64,000 nt of DNA from an uncultured Treponema sp. (GCF_934725225.1 NZ_CAKVAM010000001.1:310001-374000); one strand, 5' to 3'. Shown: positions 51,350 through 59,393, numbered from the stretch's first letter. Notes: a model not told the origin generated them from the letters alone. Made by a program: numbers and translations.

Positions 51350-52144
51350 ATGAAATCAATTTCTAACTTTCATACGCATACAGAGCTTTGCCATCATGCG
51401 AAAGGACAGCCGGTTGATTATGTTAATCAGGCTATGCTTGAAGGCTGCACTGCTTTGGGATTTTCTGACCATTGCCCTTATCCGGAAGATTTTTTTGACT
51501 ACTGGCCGGAAATACGAATGACAACAAAAGAAGCTTCTGAATACAGCGAATGGATTGAAGAGGCAAAGGAAGCGGCGGCGTTTCCTATTTACCAAGGATA
51601 TGAATGTGAATGGGAAGAATCATATTCCGGCTGGTACGATGAGCTTAAGGCGAACTTTGGTGCGGATTACCTTGTTCTTGGCTCGCACTGGGTTACAGAC
51701 GATTCAAGCCATATTTATATTCCCGATGTTGAAAGTCCTTTACTTTTGAATAAATATATTGACCAGACTATAGAAGGAATGCGGAGCGGCCACTTTGCTT
51801 TTCTTGCCCACCCGGATTTGTTTATGGCAGGCTACAAGGAATGGGACGACCAGTCAAAGGCTTGCAGTCAGGCAATTTTGGACGCGGCTTCTGATTTGGA
51901 TTTGCCTATTGAAATAAACGGACTTGGAATAACGAGAACTCCGAATCAAACAAAGCGTGGAATGCGCTACCCTTATCCTTTTGTTGAGTTCTGGGAAATG
52001 GCTTCCCTTACGAATGTCCGTGTAATCTGCAATTCAGATGCGCACAATCCTCAGGATGTTATAATGAACGCTTGGAAAGCTAGGGATTTTGCAAGCCGAT
52101 TTGGAATTGAGCCTTTGGAGCTTCCAGATTTCTGTACTGATTAA
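51350..52144 (+). CDS. PHP-domain histidinol-phosphatase-like hydrolase (HisJ/HisK type)
   Basis: 264 residues. Metal-binding motifs of the PHP family: NFHTHTELCHH, GFSDHCPYPE, YECEWEE, LGSHWV, AHPDLF and CNSDAHNP. The family dephosphorylates histidinol phosphate, but many PHP proteins have other substrates and no his genes are nearby. Its 3' end overlaps the convergent folA gene by 65 bases. Confidence 0.85.
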   Translation: MKSISNFHTHTELCHHAKGQPVDYVNQAMLEGCTALGFSDHCPYPEDFFDYWPEIRMTTKEASEYSEWIEEAKEAAAFPIYQGYECEWEESYSGWYDELKANFGADYLVLGSHWVTDDSSHIYIPDVESPLLLNKYIDQTIEGMRSGHFAFLAHPDLFMAGYKEWDDQSKACSQAILDAASDLDLPIEINGLGITRTPNQTKRGMRYPYPFVEFWEMASLTNVRVICNSDAHNPQDVIMNAWKARDFASRFGIEPLELPDFCTD

Positions 52145-52634
52145 AAACAAGAATTCCGCTTTTCCTTGAATTTATCAGACTGAACTTTTGAGGGCGGTTT
52201 ATAAAAATTTTTGCATCTGGAAAGTTCTTGCAAAAAACTGTTTCGTAAACAATGCCGTCCACAAGGTTTTTGCTGAACGCTTCTGCAAAAAGTTTTTTTC
52301 CGCCGATTAAAAAAATATCGTCCGGGCAAAGAAAATCAAGCGCATTTAAAGCTTCTTTAATAGAAGAAAAAAACATAAATTCTTTGTCTGTGTGTTCTAT
52401 TTTTTGCGGGGCGGCGTTTCTTTTTATTACAATGTTCAGCCTGTTTTTAAGCGGAAAGGGCAGAGTCTTAAATGTATTGAATCCCATTATGACGGCTTTT
52501 CCTAAAGTCATCTGTTTGAAGAAATCCATGTCTTCCCTGCATTCTTTTTGAAGCTCGGGAACTTTTTTCCATGGAAGTGTTCCGTCTTCTAGCGCGAATT
52601 CTCCGTTAAGTCCTGCGGCGTAAATTGCATTCAT
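52080..52634 (-). CDS. folA: Dihydrofolate reductase
   Basis: 184 residues. MNAIYAAGLNGEFALEDGTLPWKKVPEL carries the substrate loop (normally LPW) with Glu rather than Asp as the likely acid; VIMGFNTFKTLP binds NADPH, with IFLIGGKKLFAEAF later. It reduces dihydrofolate. Convergent overlap with the PHP gene over 52080-52144, so the last ~20 codons of both are constrained together. Confidence 0.88.
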   Translation of the reverse strand: MNAIYAAGLNGEFALEDGTLPWKKVPELQKECREDMDFFKQMTLGKAVIMGFNTFKTLPFPLKNRLNIVIKRNAAPQKIEHTDKEFMFFSSIKEALNALDFLCPDDIFLIGGKKLFAEAFSKNLVDGIVYETVFCKNFPDAKIFINRPQKFSLINSRKSGILVFNQYRNLEAPKAQFQIGLQNP

Positions 52635-52709
52635 TTTTTCATCAGCCTTTTTCTTAGTTTATAGTTCATGGAATTGCAAGGTCAAGGCTTTTTGCGTGCA
52701 AGGTCTGTA

Positions 52710-52738
52710 TTGCCATATTTTTGCAAATCAGAGATAAT
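52710..52738 (+). promoter_or_regulatory. Candidate promoter of the coiled-coil protein gene
   Basis: TTGCCA (52710-52715), 17-bp spacer, GATAAT (52733-52738), eight bases before the ATG at 52747, so the message would have almost no leader. Confidence 0.5.
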
Positions 52739-52746
52739 GTTTAACT

Positions 52747-53103
52747 ATGAAAATTACAGATTTTATGAAGAGGCTTTTTCAGAAGTCTGGAAACAAAAAA
52801 GAAAACTCCGGTTTGCTGGACAGAATAAACTTATCAATGAATCTTCTTGTTCAGAAATCGCAAAATTTAAATAGCCAGTTTGATGAAGAAAAAAAGCAGA
52901 TAGCGGAGCTTGCCGAGGAAGCAAAAAAACTTGCCAGCTCCAATGAAATTTTTTCTGCAAAACTTGAGCAGGACATTCTTGGAAACATTACAGCCGTAAG
53001 TTCAGCCTGCGATTCTGTGCTTTCAGGAAGCAACGAGTCCGCCGTAAAAGAAACGCTTGCTTCCCTAAAAACTGTTTTGGCGCAAAGAATGGCGTTAAAG
53101 TAA
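52747..53103 (+). CDS. Small coiled-coil protein of unknown function
   Basis: 118 residues, no signal peptide or membrane segment. Basic N-terminus (MKITDFMKRLFQKSGNKKE), then a helical Glu/Lys/Leu stretch with heptad character (FDEEKKQIAELAEEAKKLASSNEIF) and a Ser/Ala-rich helical end. Looks like a small cytoplasmic structural or adaptor protein. No family recognised; no strong ribosome site. Confidence 0.6.
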   Translation: MKITDFMKRLFQKSGNKKENSGLLDRINLSMNLLVQKSQNLNSQFDEEKKQIAELAEEAKKLASSNEIFSAKLEQDILGNITAVSSACDSVLSGSNESAVKETLASLKTVLAQRMALK

Positions 53104-53110
53104 ATTTAAC

Positions 53111-53235
53111 TGTCATTCCTGTGCTAAGACATTTGTCATTCCCCGATTTGACCGGGGAATCTAGCAACATTTAGATTATCAACCGAGTTTCTTTCAGAAA
53201 CATCGCAGGGTCAAGCCCGATAATGACAGTAAAAT
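53111..53235. repeat. Cluster of dispersed palindromes with the second 53-bp copy
   Basis: ATTCCCCG/CGGGGAAT hairpin (53138-53160) and the 53-bp segment 53175-53227 that is the exact reverse complement of 47033-47085. Confidence 0.88.
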
Positions 53236-53253
53236 ATAAAATTTGATATTCAG

Positions 53254-53982
53254 TTACAATTTTGAAAAAACATTTCCAAGGCTTTCGTGTAGAACGAGGT
53301 TCGCAATTCCGTCGCTTGGAGTCGGGTCGCGGTTTATAAGCACGATGTTTTCTCCGCGGAAATAATGAATCATTCCAGCCGCCGGATAAACAGTGAGCGA
53401 AGTTCCCCCAATAATTAAAAGGTCTGCGCTTCCTATCGCCTTGATTGCGCCGCTTACAATTTCATCCTTTAAAGATTCTTCGTAAAGAACAACGTCTGGC
53501 TTTATAAGCGAACCGCATTTTTCGCACAGGGGAAGTCCGTCTTGGTCTGAATGCGAAGCGATATATTTTTCATCGTAAAACGCGCCGCATTTTGTGCAGT
53601 AGTTTCTAAGAACACTTCCGTGCAGCTCAAAGACATTTTTGCTTCCTGCCGCCTGATGAAGTCCGTCGATATTCTGGGTTACAACTGCCAGAAGCTTTCC
53701 CTGCTTTTCAAGTTCCGCAAGCTTAAAGTGCGTAATGTTCGGTTTTATTCCTGTAACAAGAAGCTTTTCCCGGTAGAACCTGTAGAATTCCTTTGGATTT
53801 GAATGAAAGAAAGTCGCGCTCAGTATTGTTTCCGGCGGATAAGCCCACTTTTGATTGTAAAGCCCGTCAACGCTTCTAAAGTCTGGAATGCCGCTTTCTG
53901 TGCTGACTCCAGCTCCTCCAAAAAACACAATTTTCCGGGATTTTTCTACAAGCTGTTTCAACTGTTCGATTTTTTCTTCCAT
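53254..53982 (-). CDS. Sir2-family NAD-dependent protein deacylase
   Basis: 242 residues. GAGVSTESGIPDFRS, TQNIDGLHQAAGS, catalytic His in ELHGSVLRN, and four zinc cysteines (CTKC and CEKC). It removes acyl groups from lysines using NAD. It follows the ABC-F gene's end by 33 bases in the same orientation order (sirtuin downstream of nothing else on its strand), and shares no evident pathway with it. Confidence 0.94.
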   Translation of the reverse strand: MEEKIEQLKQLVEKSRKIVFFGGAGVSTESGIPDFRSVDGLYNQKWAYPPETILSATFFHSNPKEFYRFYREKLLVTGIKPNITHFKLAELEKQGKLLAVVTQNIDGLHQAAGSKNVFELHGSVLRNYCTKCGAFYDEKYIASHSDQDGLPLCEKCGSLIKPDVVLYEESLKDEIVSGAIKAIGSADLLIIGGTSLTVYPAAGMIHYFRGENIVLINRDPTPSDGIANLVLHESLGNVFSKL

Positions 53983-54015
53983 AAAAAACGCCTCCGTAAT
54001 TTTTTTAGCCGCAGT

Positions 54016-55929
54016 TTACATTTCAAGCGCGGAAAGTTCTTCCCATCTTGAGTATGCTGCTTCAAGTTCTTTTTCTAGGTCTGCGTATTCTTTTCCAGCC
54101 TTTGAAGATTTTTCATAGTCGGGGCAGGCCATAAGTTTTTCAAGCTCCGGCTTTTTGTCTTCAAGCTCAAATATGCGCTGCTCAAGCTGCTCGAATTCTT
54201 TTTTTTCCTTGAACGACATTTTGTTTTTTTTCTGATGGACTGGAGCTTTTTCCTGTTTTTCTTCCTGCTTGGATTCCGATTTTTGCTGTGCGTTTTGCTC
54301 CTGTTGAAGCTCAAGATATTCAGAGCATTTTCCCACAAAGCCTGAAACACTTCCGTCGTTTTCCATTATAAACATCGTGTCGCAGATTTTGTCCATAAAG
54401 TAGCGGTCGTGGCTTACAACTAAAAGGCAGCCCTTGAACGAAAGCAAAAACTGCTCAAGGATATTCATTGTAAAAATATCAAAGTCGTTTGTAGGCTCGT
54501 CCAAAATCAGAAAGTTCGGATTGCTGATTAAAAGCCGCACAAGATAAAGCCGCTTGCGCTCTCCGCCGCTCAAAGTTCCCACTGGCGAATGCTGAATTTT
54601 CCCTTCAAAGCCGAACTGCTCAAGAAAAAGAGGCGCGCTTAAAACTGTGCCGTCATTCATTTTCATAACGTCCGCCGCTTCCTTTATATACTCAAGGACT
54701 GTAAGCTCCGTGTTTTCAAAATGCGGATTCTGCTCGTAGTAAGCAATCGAAGTGTTTTCGCCTTTTACAACTTCGCCGGAATCTGGCTGGATTTTCTGCG
54801 TGATTATATTCAAAAGCGTAGTTTTTCCAGAGCCGTTGCCGCCGAACACGCCGATTTTTTCGCCTTTGTTAAAATTGTAGCTGAAATCCTTAAGAACCGG
54901 AAAGGCGTTTTCAGCTTTGTTTTTGCCAGAAGAAGCGAATCCTTTTTGAAAATTCTTTGTGATTTTATGAAGCTCCAGAATCTTTCCGCCGAGCCTTCTT
55001 CCTTCAACTTCAAAAGTAAAGCCCTTGTCTGCGGAAAACTTTTCGCGGTTTATCAAAGCCTGATCCCGCTGGATTCTTGCCTTTGCCTTTGTTCCGCGAG
55101 CGCAAGGTCCTCTCATAAGCCAGTCGCGCTCAAACCTCAAAACGGATTCAATGCGGCGTTCTGTGTTCGCTTCAATCTGCGCTTCTGTCTGCTTTTTTTC
55201 AAGATAAGTAGAATAGTTGCCTGTGTAAAGCTTTATCTTGTTTCGCGCAAGCTCATAAATGTTGTTGCAGACTGCGTCCAAAAAGTAGCGGTCGTGGGTT
55301 ACCATAAGAACTGACCTTTTTGTTTCGGCAAGATAATTTTGAAGCCACAATATCGTGGAAATGTCCAGATGGTTTGTAGGCTCGTCCAAAAGAAGCAGCT
55401 TTGTGTCTTCAACAAGAACTTGTGCAAGCGCGACTTTCTTTATCATTCCGCCTGAAAGCTCTCCCATTTTGCGTTCAAGGTCGTTTATTCCAAGCGTGGT
55501 AAGAATCGACTTTATCTGGGACTCGTAGTTCCAAAGATTGTCCTTTTGCATTTTTTCATTCAGCGTGTTGAACTTTTGCTGGGCTTGCTGCGAGTTTGTC
55601 TTTTGAAGCTCGTCGCACGCTTCTTCGTATTCGCGGATTGTCTTGAGCTTGGGACTTTGAAATTTGAATATGTGGCTTTTGATTGTGTCGTCCTTGCTGT
55701 ACAAAGGATTCTGGGCAAGAAAAGAAACACCGGCTTCCTTGTTCAAAACAACAGTTCCTTCGTCCGGGGAAAGCAGGCCAGCAATCGTGTTCAGCAAAGT
55801 TGATTTTCCAGTTCCGTTGCGTCCTATAAGAGCCGCCTTGTCTCCTTCGTTTAAGCCGAACGTTACTCCTGTAAACAAAGGTTTTTCACGCCCGATTTTT
55901 GCAAGGTTATTCACAGATAAAAGATTCAT
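54016..55929 (-). CDS. ABC-F family ATPase, Uup-like
   Basis: 637 residues from ATG 55929 (the frame extends to a GTG at 56013 without support). Two ABC domains: GRNGTGKST, LSGGMIKKVALAQVL, LLLLDEPTNHLD; and GGNGSGKTT, LSGGERKRLYLVRLL, FLILDEPTNDFD. No membrane domain. A charged linker and a C-terminal coiled coil (~570-637, KKEFEQLEQRIFELEDKKPELEKL) resemble Uup. It probably acts on ribosomes or DNA recombination intermediates; the Uup label rests on the tail. Confidence 0.92.
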   Translation of the reverse strand: MNLLSVNNLAKIGREKPLFTGVTFGLNEGDKAALIGRNGTGKSTLLNTIAGLLSPDEGTVVLNKEAGVSFLAQNPLYSKDDTIKSHIFKFQSPKLKTIREYEEACDELQKTNSQQAQQKFNTLNEKMQKDNLWNYESQIKSILTTLGINDLERKMGELSGGMIKKVALAQVLVEDTKLLLLDEPTNHLDISTILWLQNYLAETKRSVLMVTHDRYFLDAVCNNIYELARNKIKLYTGNYSTYLEKKQTEAQIEANTERRIESVLRFERDWLMRGPCARGTKAKARIQRDQALINREKFSADKGFTFEVEGRRLGGKILELHKITKNFQKGFASSGKNKAENAFPVLKDFSYNFNKGEKIGVFGGNGSGKTTLLNIITQKIQPDSGEVVKGENTSIAYYEQNPHFENTELTVLEYIKEAADVMKMNDGTVLSAPLFLEQFGFEGKIQHSPVGTLSGGERKRLYLVRLLISNPNFLILDEPTNDFDIFTMNILEQFLLSFKGCLLVVSHDRYFMDKICDTMFIMENDGSVSGFVGKCSEYLELQQEQNAQQKSESKQEEKQEKAPVHQKKNKMSFKEKKEFEQLEQRIFELEDKKPELEKLMACPDYEKSSKAGKEYADLEKELEAAYSRWEELSALEM

Positions 55930-56022
55930 GCCCAAGATTCTAGCAGTTAAAAAGTGAATTTTCAATTGTAATGCGAAGGGTAGACGCTGGGGAAAAGTTT
56001 TGTTATTATACACTCATATTTT

Positions 56023-56096
56023 GCGCGACTAGCTCAGTTGGTTAGAGTACAAGCATGACACGCTTGGGGTCTTTGGTTCGATTCCAAAGCCGCGCA
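56023..56096 (+). tRNA. tRNA-Val (anticodon GAC)
   Basis: Cloverleaf with D arm AGCTCAGTTGGTTAGAGT, anticodon loop ATGACAC (GAC), T arm TTTGG-TTCGATT-CCAAA, discriminator A. The acceptor stem GCGCGAC / GCCGCGC has one A-C mismatch at 6-67. CCA is not encoded; T-rich sequence follows. Confidence 0.92.
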
Positions 56097-56184
56097 GTTT
56101 TTTTGTTTTGTCCGTCAGATTAAAACTTGACATTTGATTTATTATATTTCTTCTAAAAAAAGCATTTTTTATAGTTAACTAATA

Positions 56185-56294
56185 TATTTACCCTAGGTAA
56201 ACAATATATTTACCTGTGGTAAATAGACTATTTTCCTAAGGTAAATAAGCTATTTGCTTTAGGAAAATAACGTATTTACTCAAGGAAAATTCTC
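56185..56294. repeat. Five tandem 22-bp palindromic units
   Basis: Units start at 56185, 56207, 56229, 56251 and 56273, exactly 22 bp apart, each TATTT-ACC-NNN-GGTAAA-like. Units 1 and 2 are perfect TTTACC-N3-GGTAAA palindromes; units 3 to 5 vary (TTTTCC/GGTAAA, TTTGCT/GGAAAA, TTTACT/GGAAAA). Two helical turns per unit put all centres on one face of the DNA. This suggests an operator array or iterons. No replication gene is near. Confidence 0.9.
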
Positions 56295-56369
56295 AATAAA
56301 TTTTTTCCAAAAAGTTGTTTTTTGGAATTTATTCAGTATAATGTAAAATAGATTACTGTTAAGAAGAAA

Positions 56370-56520
56370 AATTAGATTATCGGGTCAAGCCCGATAATGA
56401 CAAGAAGGAATCAAGTGTGGGAATGACAGAAAAATCTAAGCTTGATAATGGCATGAAAATGAAAAACTGGCTTGTCCCGGCAGTCCCATGTCATTGTCGG
56501 ACTTGATCCGACAATCCAAA
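56370..56520. repeat. Dispersed GTCATT-type palindromes upstream of the lectin-fold lipoprotein
   Basis: ATTATCGGG/CCCGATAAT (56376-56398) and ATTGTCGG/CCGACAAT (56493-56515), with GTCATT or AATGAC flanks. The second ends 21 bases before the ATG. Confidence 0.85.
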
Positions 56521-56536
56521 AAACTAGAGGTCTTTT

Positions 56537-57823
56537 ATGAAGAAATTTATTGTTCCAGCTTTATTTGCGTTTTTATTTGTGGCTGCGTCCTGCATGAACA
56601 TGAACGGCGGCTCAGAAAAAGGCGGCTCAATCCGTGTAGCTCTGCCTGGCAGCGGACGCTACTACCTTTACAACAAGGAAAATGCCGACAAGTTTGTTGT
56701 GCGTGTAATTGGCGAAAGTGAGACTATAGAAAAAGATGCGGCGTTGGGGGGGGTAATAGAGTTCACGGAGCTTGAAGCCGGCGCATATACTGTTGAGGCT
56801 GAAGCGCGGGATTCTGCGAACAATGATGAGCTTATTGCGTCTGGAAGCAAAGATATAAAAGTTGAAGCAGATAAAACTACAGAATGCTCTTTGACCTTAA
56901 TACTTTTGTCTAACATCTTTTCTATTGCTGAAGACGGAAGCATAGTTATAAACAAGACCAAGCTTGAAAAGACAGCCCTTGTAACAGTAATTGACACTGC
57001 CACAACAATTAAAGGAAGCGGAAGTGAAGGCGTTTTTATTGATGGCCGCACAGTAACTTTAAGTCCGTACAGCATAGGAAAATACGAAGTAACGCAGGAG
57101 CTTTTTGAAGCCGTAATGGGAGAAAATCCAAGCAAGTTCCAAGGAGAATCTTATCCTCCAGCAGAAGGAGAAACTCAAAAACTTCGCCCAGTTGAGTCGA
57201 TAAGCTGGTATCATGCAATTGTGTTTTGCAACAGGCTTTCTATATTAATGGGGCTTGAGGAATGTTATACAGCATATGATGAAAATGGTCAAAAAGTTGA
57301 CTGTGAAAATATTGCTTATAGTGATATAAAGCCAAATTATCCCAGTGCAAAAAATACTTGGCAAAGTGTTTCTTGTGATTTATCAAAAAACGGCTTCCGT
57401 CTGCCTACAGCTGCCGAGTGGGAGTTTGCAGCCCGCGGCGGAGACCAATATGCCGATGATTGGGATTATACTTACGCTGGTACTAGTAATCTTAATGCTT
57501 TATCTTATGTTGCTTGGTATGTCGATAATTCTAACGATATTACTCATGAAGTTGGAAAGTTAAAGCCTAACGGACTTGAACTTTATGATATGAGTGGAAA
57601 CTGTTGGGAGTTTTGTTCTGATAGATCAGATAGTATTTCTCAAGGGACTGTAACAGATCCTATTGCTGAAAATGCAAGCGGAGAATGTATACGTATAAGT
57701 GGCTCTTTCAGTGATAGTAGTACCTTGGCACATGTTTATAGCTTTTATCCTAACAGTGTTACTGATACTTATTCTAACAACGGTATCCGTCTTGCCCGCA
57801 GCGGCTTCCCTCGTGCAAACTAA
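56537..57823 (+). CDS. Lipoprotein with a formylglycine-enzyme (C-type-lectin) domain and a G8 tract
   Basis: 428 residues. Lipoprotein signal (MKKFIVPALFAFLFVAASC), an N-terminal beta domain (~25-140), then a SUMF1/FGE domain: YSIGKYEVTQELFEAVMGENPS, NGFRLPTAAEWEFAARGG, LYDMSGNCWEFCSD. The end (GECIRISGSFSDSSTLAHVY ... NNGIRLARSG) lies where diversity-generating retroelement targets vary, and most codons there end in C or T. True formylglycine-enzyme catalysis is unlikely. G8 at 56746-56753 is in frame; losing one G gives TAA at once. Confidence 0.88.
   Translation: MKKFIVPALFAFLFVAASCMNMNGGSEKGGSIRVALPGSGRYYLYNKENADKFVVRVIGESETIEKDAALGGVIEFTELEAGAYTVEAEARDSANNDELIASGSKDIKVEADKTTECSLTLILLSNIFSIAEDGSIVINKTKLEKTALVTVIDTATTIKGSGSEGVFIDGRTVTLSPYSIGKYEVTQELFEAVMGENPSKFQGESYPPAEGETQKLRPVESISWYHAIVFCNRLSILMGLEECYTAYDENGQKVDCENIAYSDIKPNYPSAKNTWQSVSCDLSKNGFRLPTAAEWEFAARGGDQYADDWDYTYAGTSNLNALSYVAWYVDNSNDITHEVGKLKPNGLELYDMSGNCWEFCSDRSDSISQGTVTDPIAENASGECIRISGSFSDSSTLAHVYSFYPNSVTDTYSNNGIRLARSGFPRAN
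56746..56753 (+). repeat. G8 tract in the lectin-fold lipoprotein gene
   Basis: Eight G spanning TTG GGG GGG GTA near codon 71. Seven G would read TTG GGG GGG TAA; nine G would reach TGA about eight codons on. Confidence 0.95.
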
Positions 57824-57832
57824 GATAAAATA

Positions 57833-57907
57833 AAAAACACGCCGTGTTTTCTGTAAATTCTCGGCGTGAAATTTAAAAAGTACGGCGTGTTTTAAAAAAT
57901 TCTCGCC
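57833..57907. repeat. 75-bp dispersed palindromic repeat, copy 2
   Basis: About 70 of 75 bases identical to 14841-14915. It lies between the convergent ends of the lectin-fold lipoprotein and the VapC-like gene. Its first part is the palindrome AACACG-C-CGTGTT. Confidence 0.85.
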
Positions 57908-57935
57908 ATGTTTTTTCAGTTCTCTTCAATAAAAA

Positions 57936-58367
57936 TTATTCAGCAGAAAACCAGTCTTCTGTGCGCAAAAAAGAGCGTTCTGCGGCTTCTGCAAAGTCTG
58001 TTGCATTGTGCGTTACAAGAACCATTCCGTTTGCAATTGCGGTTGCGGCAATCTGTGTGTCGCTGTATGGGAGAGATTTTCCTTCTTTTGAGCATTTTCC
58101 TAAAAGCTGACCGCAGATTCCGGCTGCAAAATCATCGTAAGGAATTATCGCGATATTGTTTTTCAGATTTTCAGTAAAGCTTACAATTGATTCTTTGCGT
58201 TTTCCTTCCGGCATTCTTTCAAGTCCATAAATAAGTTCCTGCCAGGTAACGACGGAAATTGCACAGAAATTTTTCCTTGCCTCATATAAAGCAATCACGT
58301 TTTGGCTCGGGCGTTCCTTTGAGAATTCGGACACGATGTTTGTATCAAGAAGATATATTTTTTTCAT
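57936..58367 (-). CDS. VapC-type PIN-domain RNase toxin
   Basis: 143 residues. Four acidic PIN residues are visible: Asp in LLDTNIVSEF, Glu in TWQELIYG, Asp in LPYSDTQIAA and Asp in VTHNATDF. It should cleave RNA when free of its antitoxin. AAGGAG precedes the ATG. It starts 18 bases after the antitoxin stop. Confidence 0.92.
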   Translation of the reverse strand: MKKIYLLDTNIVSEFSKERPSQNVIALYEARKNFCAISVVTWQELIYGLERMPEGKRKESIVSFTENLKNNIAIIPYDDFAAGICGQLLGKCSKEGKSLPYSDTQIAATAIANGMVLVTHNATDFAEAAERSFLRTEDWFSAE

Positions 58368-58385
58368 TTATTTACTCCTTAGATT

Positions 58386-58655
58386 CTATTCCTCGAAAAT
58401 CACTCTGTTAGGGTCAGCATAAACTTTTGGTCCGAGAGGAATTCCTTCATCACTTAGAACATCCTTGTATTCCTTGCGCCATTCTGCAAGCCAGCTTTTT
58501 TTGTTTTTTGGGGATTCTTTTTCATATTCCTCATAGCTGATAATTACTGCAACTGGCTTGTCGTATCTTGTAAGTTCCACAGGCTCTCCGCCTTCCGCAA
58601 TCTTTACGAAATTTGAAAGATTGTTCCGCGCCTCATAAATCGAAGTTCTGCACAT
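58386..58655 (-). CDS. Phd/VapB-type antitoxin
   Basis: 89 residues. N-terminal Phd/YefM-like DNA-binding fold (SIYEARNNLSNFVKIAEGGEPVELTRYDKPVAVIIS in outline) and a basic-acidic tail (KSWLAEWRKEYKD). ATG 58655 has GGAGG five bases before it; longer frames to 58706 enter the promoter. It should mask the PIN toxin and repress its promoter. Confidence 0.9.
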   Translation of the reverse strand: MCRTSIYEARNNLSNFVKIAEGGEPVELTRYDKPVAVIISYEEYEKESPKNKKSWLAEWRKEYKDVLSDEGIPLGPKVYADPNRVIFEE

Positions 58656-58696
58656 AGTTTCCTCCATAGTTTGCAAGCTGAATAGTATCAAGTAAA

Positions 58697-58725
58697 ATAA
58701 TAACATTGCTTTGTGTTATGGTCAA
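58697..58725 (-). promoter_or_regulatory. Promoter of the VapBC-type module
   Basis: Minus strand TTGACC (58720-58725), 17-bp spacer, TATTAT (58697-58702). Confidence 0.75.
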
Positions 58726-58794
58726 CATTGAAAATTATAGCCAACATTTTTTGAGGTGAAATATTTGAAAACATATTAATTGCAATTTTATATT

Positions 58795-58820
58795 TTTTGT
58801 ATTACATTTGTAGTACAAAA
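58795..58820 (+). promoter_or_regulatory. Candidate RelB/DinJ operator
   Basis: Arms TTTTGTATTAC (58795-58805) and GTAGTACAAAA (58810-58820) match at 10 of 11 positions around a 4-bp centre, 20 bases before the antitoxin start. RelB-family antitoxins bind such palindromes to repress themselves. Confidence 0.65.
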
Positions 58821-58839
58821 GTATTTTGGAGGTTGTTAT

Positions 58840-59115
58840 ATGGCGATGACAGTTCTTCAAACTAGGGTTGATTCAGAAACAAAACTTGCGGCTGAAAATC
58901 TTTTTAGTTCATTGGGACTTGATATTACAACTGCAATCCGTTTATTTTTGAAGCAGGCTATAAATCAGCAGAAAATTCCATTTGAGATCGTTCCGCCGAA
59001 AAAACAGTTTTCCGCAGAAGTTTTGGCTGCAATTGATGAGGCTAAAAAAATTAGCCGCGACCCAAATGTAAAATCATATTCCTCTGCAAAAGCCCTTTTT
59101 GAGGATTGTGAATGA
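58840..59115 (+). CDS. RelB/DinJ-family antitoxin
   Basis: 91 residues. Ribbon-helix-helix start (MTVLQTRVDSETKLAAENLFSSLGLDITTAIRLFLKQAI in outline) typical of DinJ, followed by a toxin-binding tail. GGAGG precedes ATG 58840. The last four bases overlap the toxin ATG. Confidence 0.92.
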   Translation: MAMTVLQTRVDSETKLAAENLFSSLGLDITTAIRLFLKQAINQQKIPFEIVPPKKQFSAEVLAAIDEAKKISRDPNVKSYSSAKALFEDCE

Positions 59116-59393
59116 TTTTTGAATTAAAGAAAACTTCACAATTTAAAGCTAGTTTTAAACGGGCTAGAAAAAGAGGTCTTGATATATCTTTGCTTGAAGA
59201 TATTGTTGAAAAACTTAGAACATCTCAGCCACTAGATAAAAAGCACTGCAATCACGAATTGTCAGGAAATTTTAAAGGGATTTGGGAATGCCATATTCAA
59301 CCTGACTGGCTGCTTCTTTATTACAAGGATAATGATGTTCTTGTTTTAACTTTGCTTGACACAGGAACTCATAGCGACATTTTTAAGAAATAA
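59112..59393 (+). CDS. YafQ/RelE-family mRNA endonuclease toxin
   Basis: 93 residues. YafQ-like: FKRARKRGLD, the His-rich loop KKHCNHELSGNFKGIWECHI, then DWLLLYYKD and LLDTGTHSDIF. YafQ cleaves mRNA on the ribosome; His and Asp residues of the active-site type are present. Coupled to the RelB-like antitoxin by ATGA overlap. Confidence 0.9.
   Translation: MIFELKKTSQFKASFKRARKRGLDISLLEDIVEKLRTSQPLDKKHCNHELSGNFKGIWECHIQPDWLLLYYKDNDVLVLTLLDTGTHSDIFKK

Noticed and set aside
56185..56294. CRISPR array
   Set aside because: Units are contiguous 22-bp palindromes without unique spacers, and no cas gene is present.
56537..57823. True formylglycine-generating enzyme
   Set aside because: Lipoprotein form and no sulfatase nearby; only the fold motifs match.
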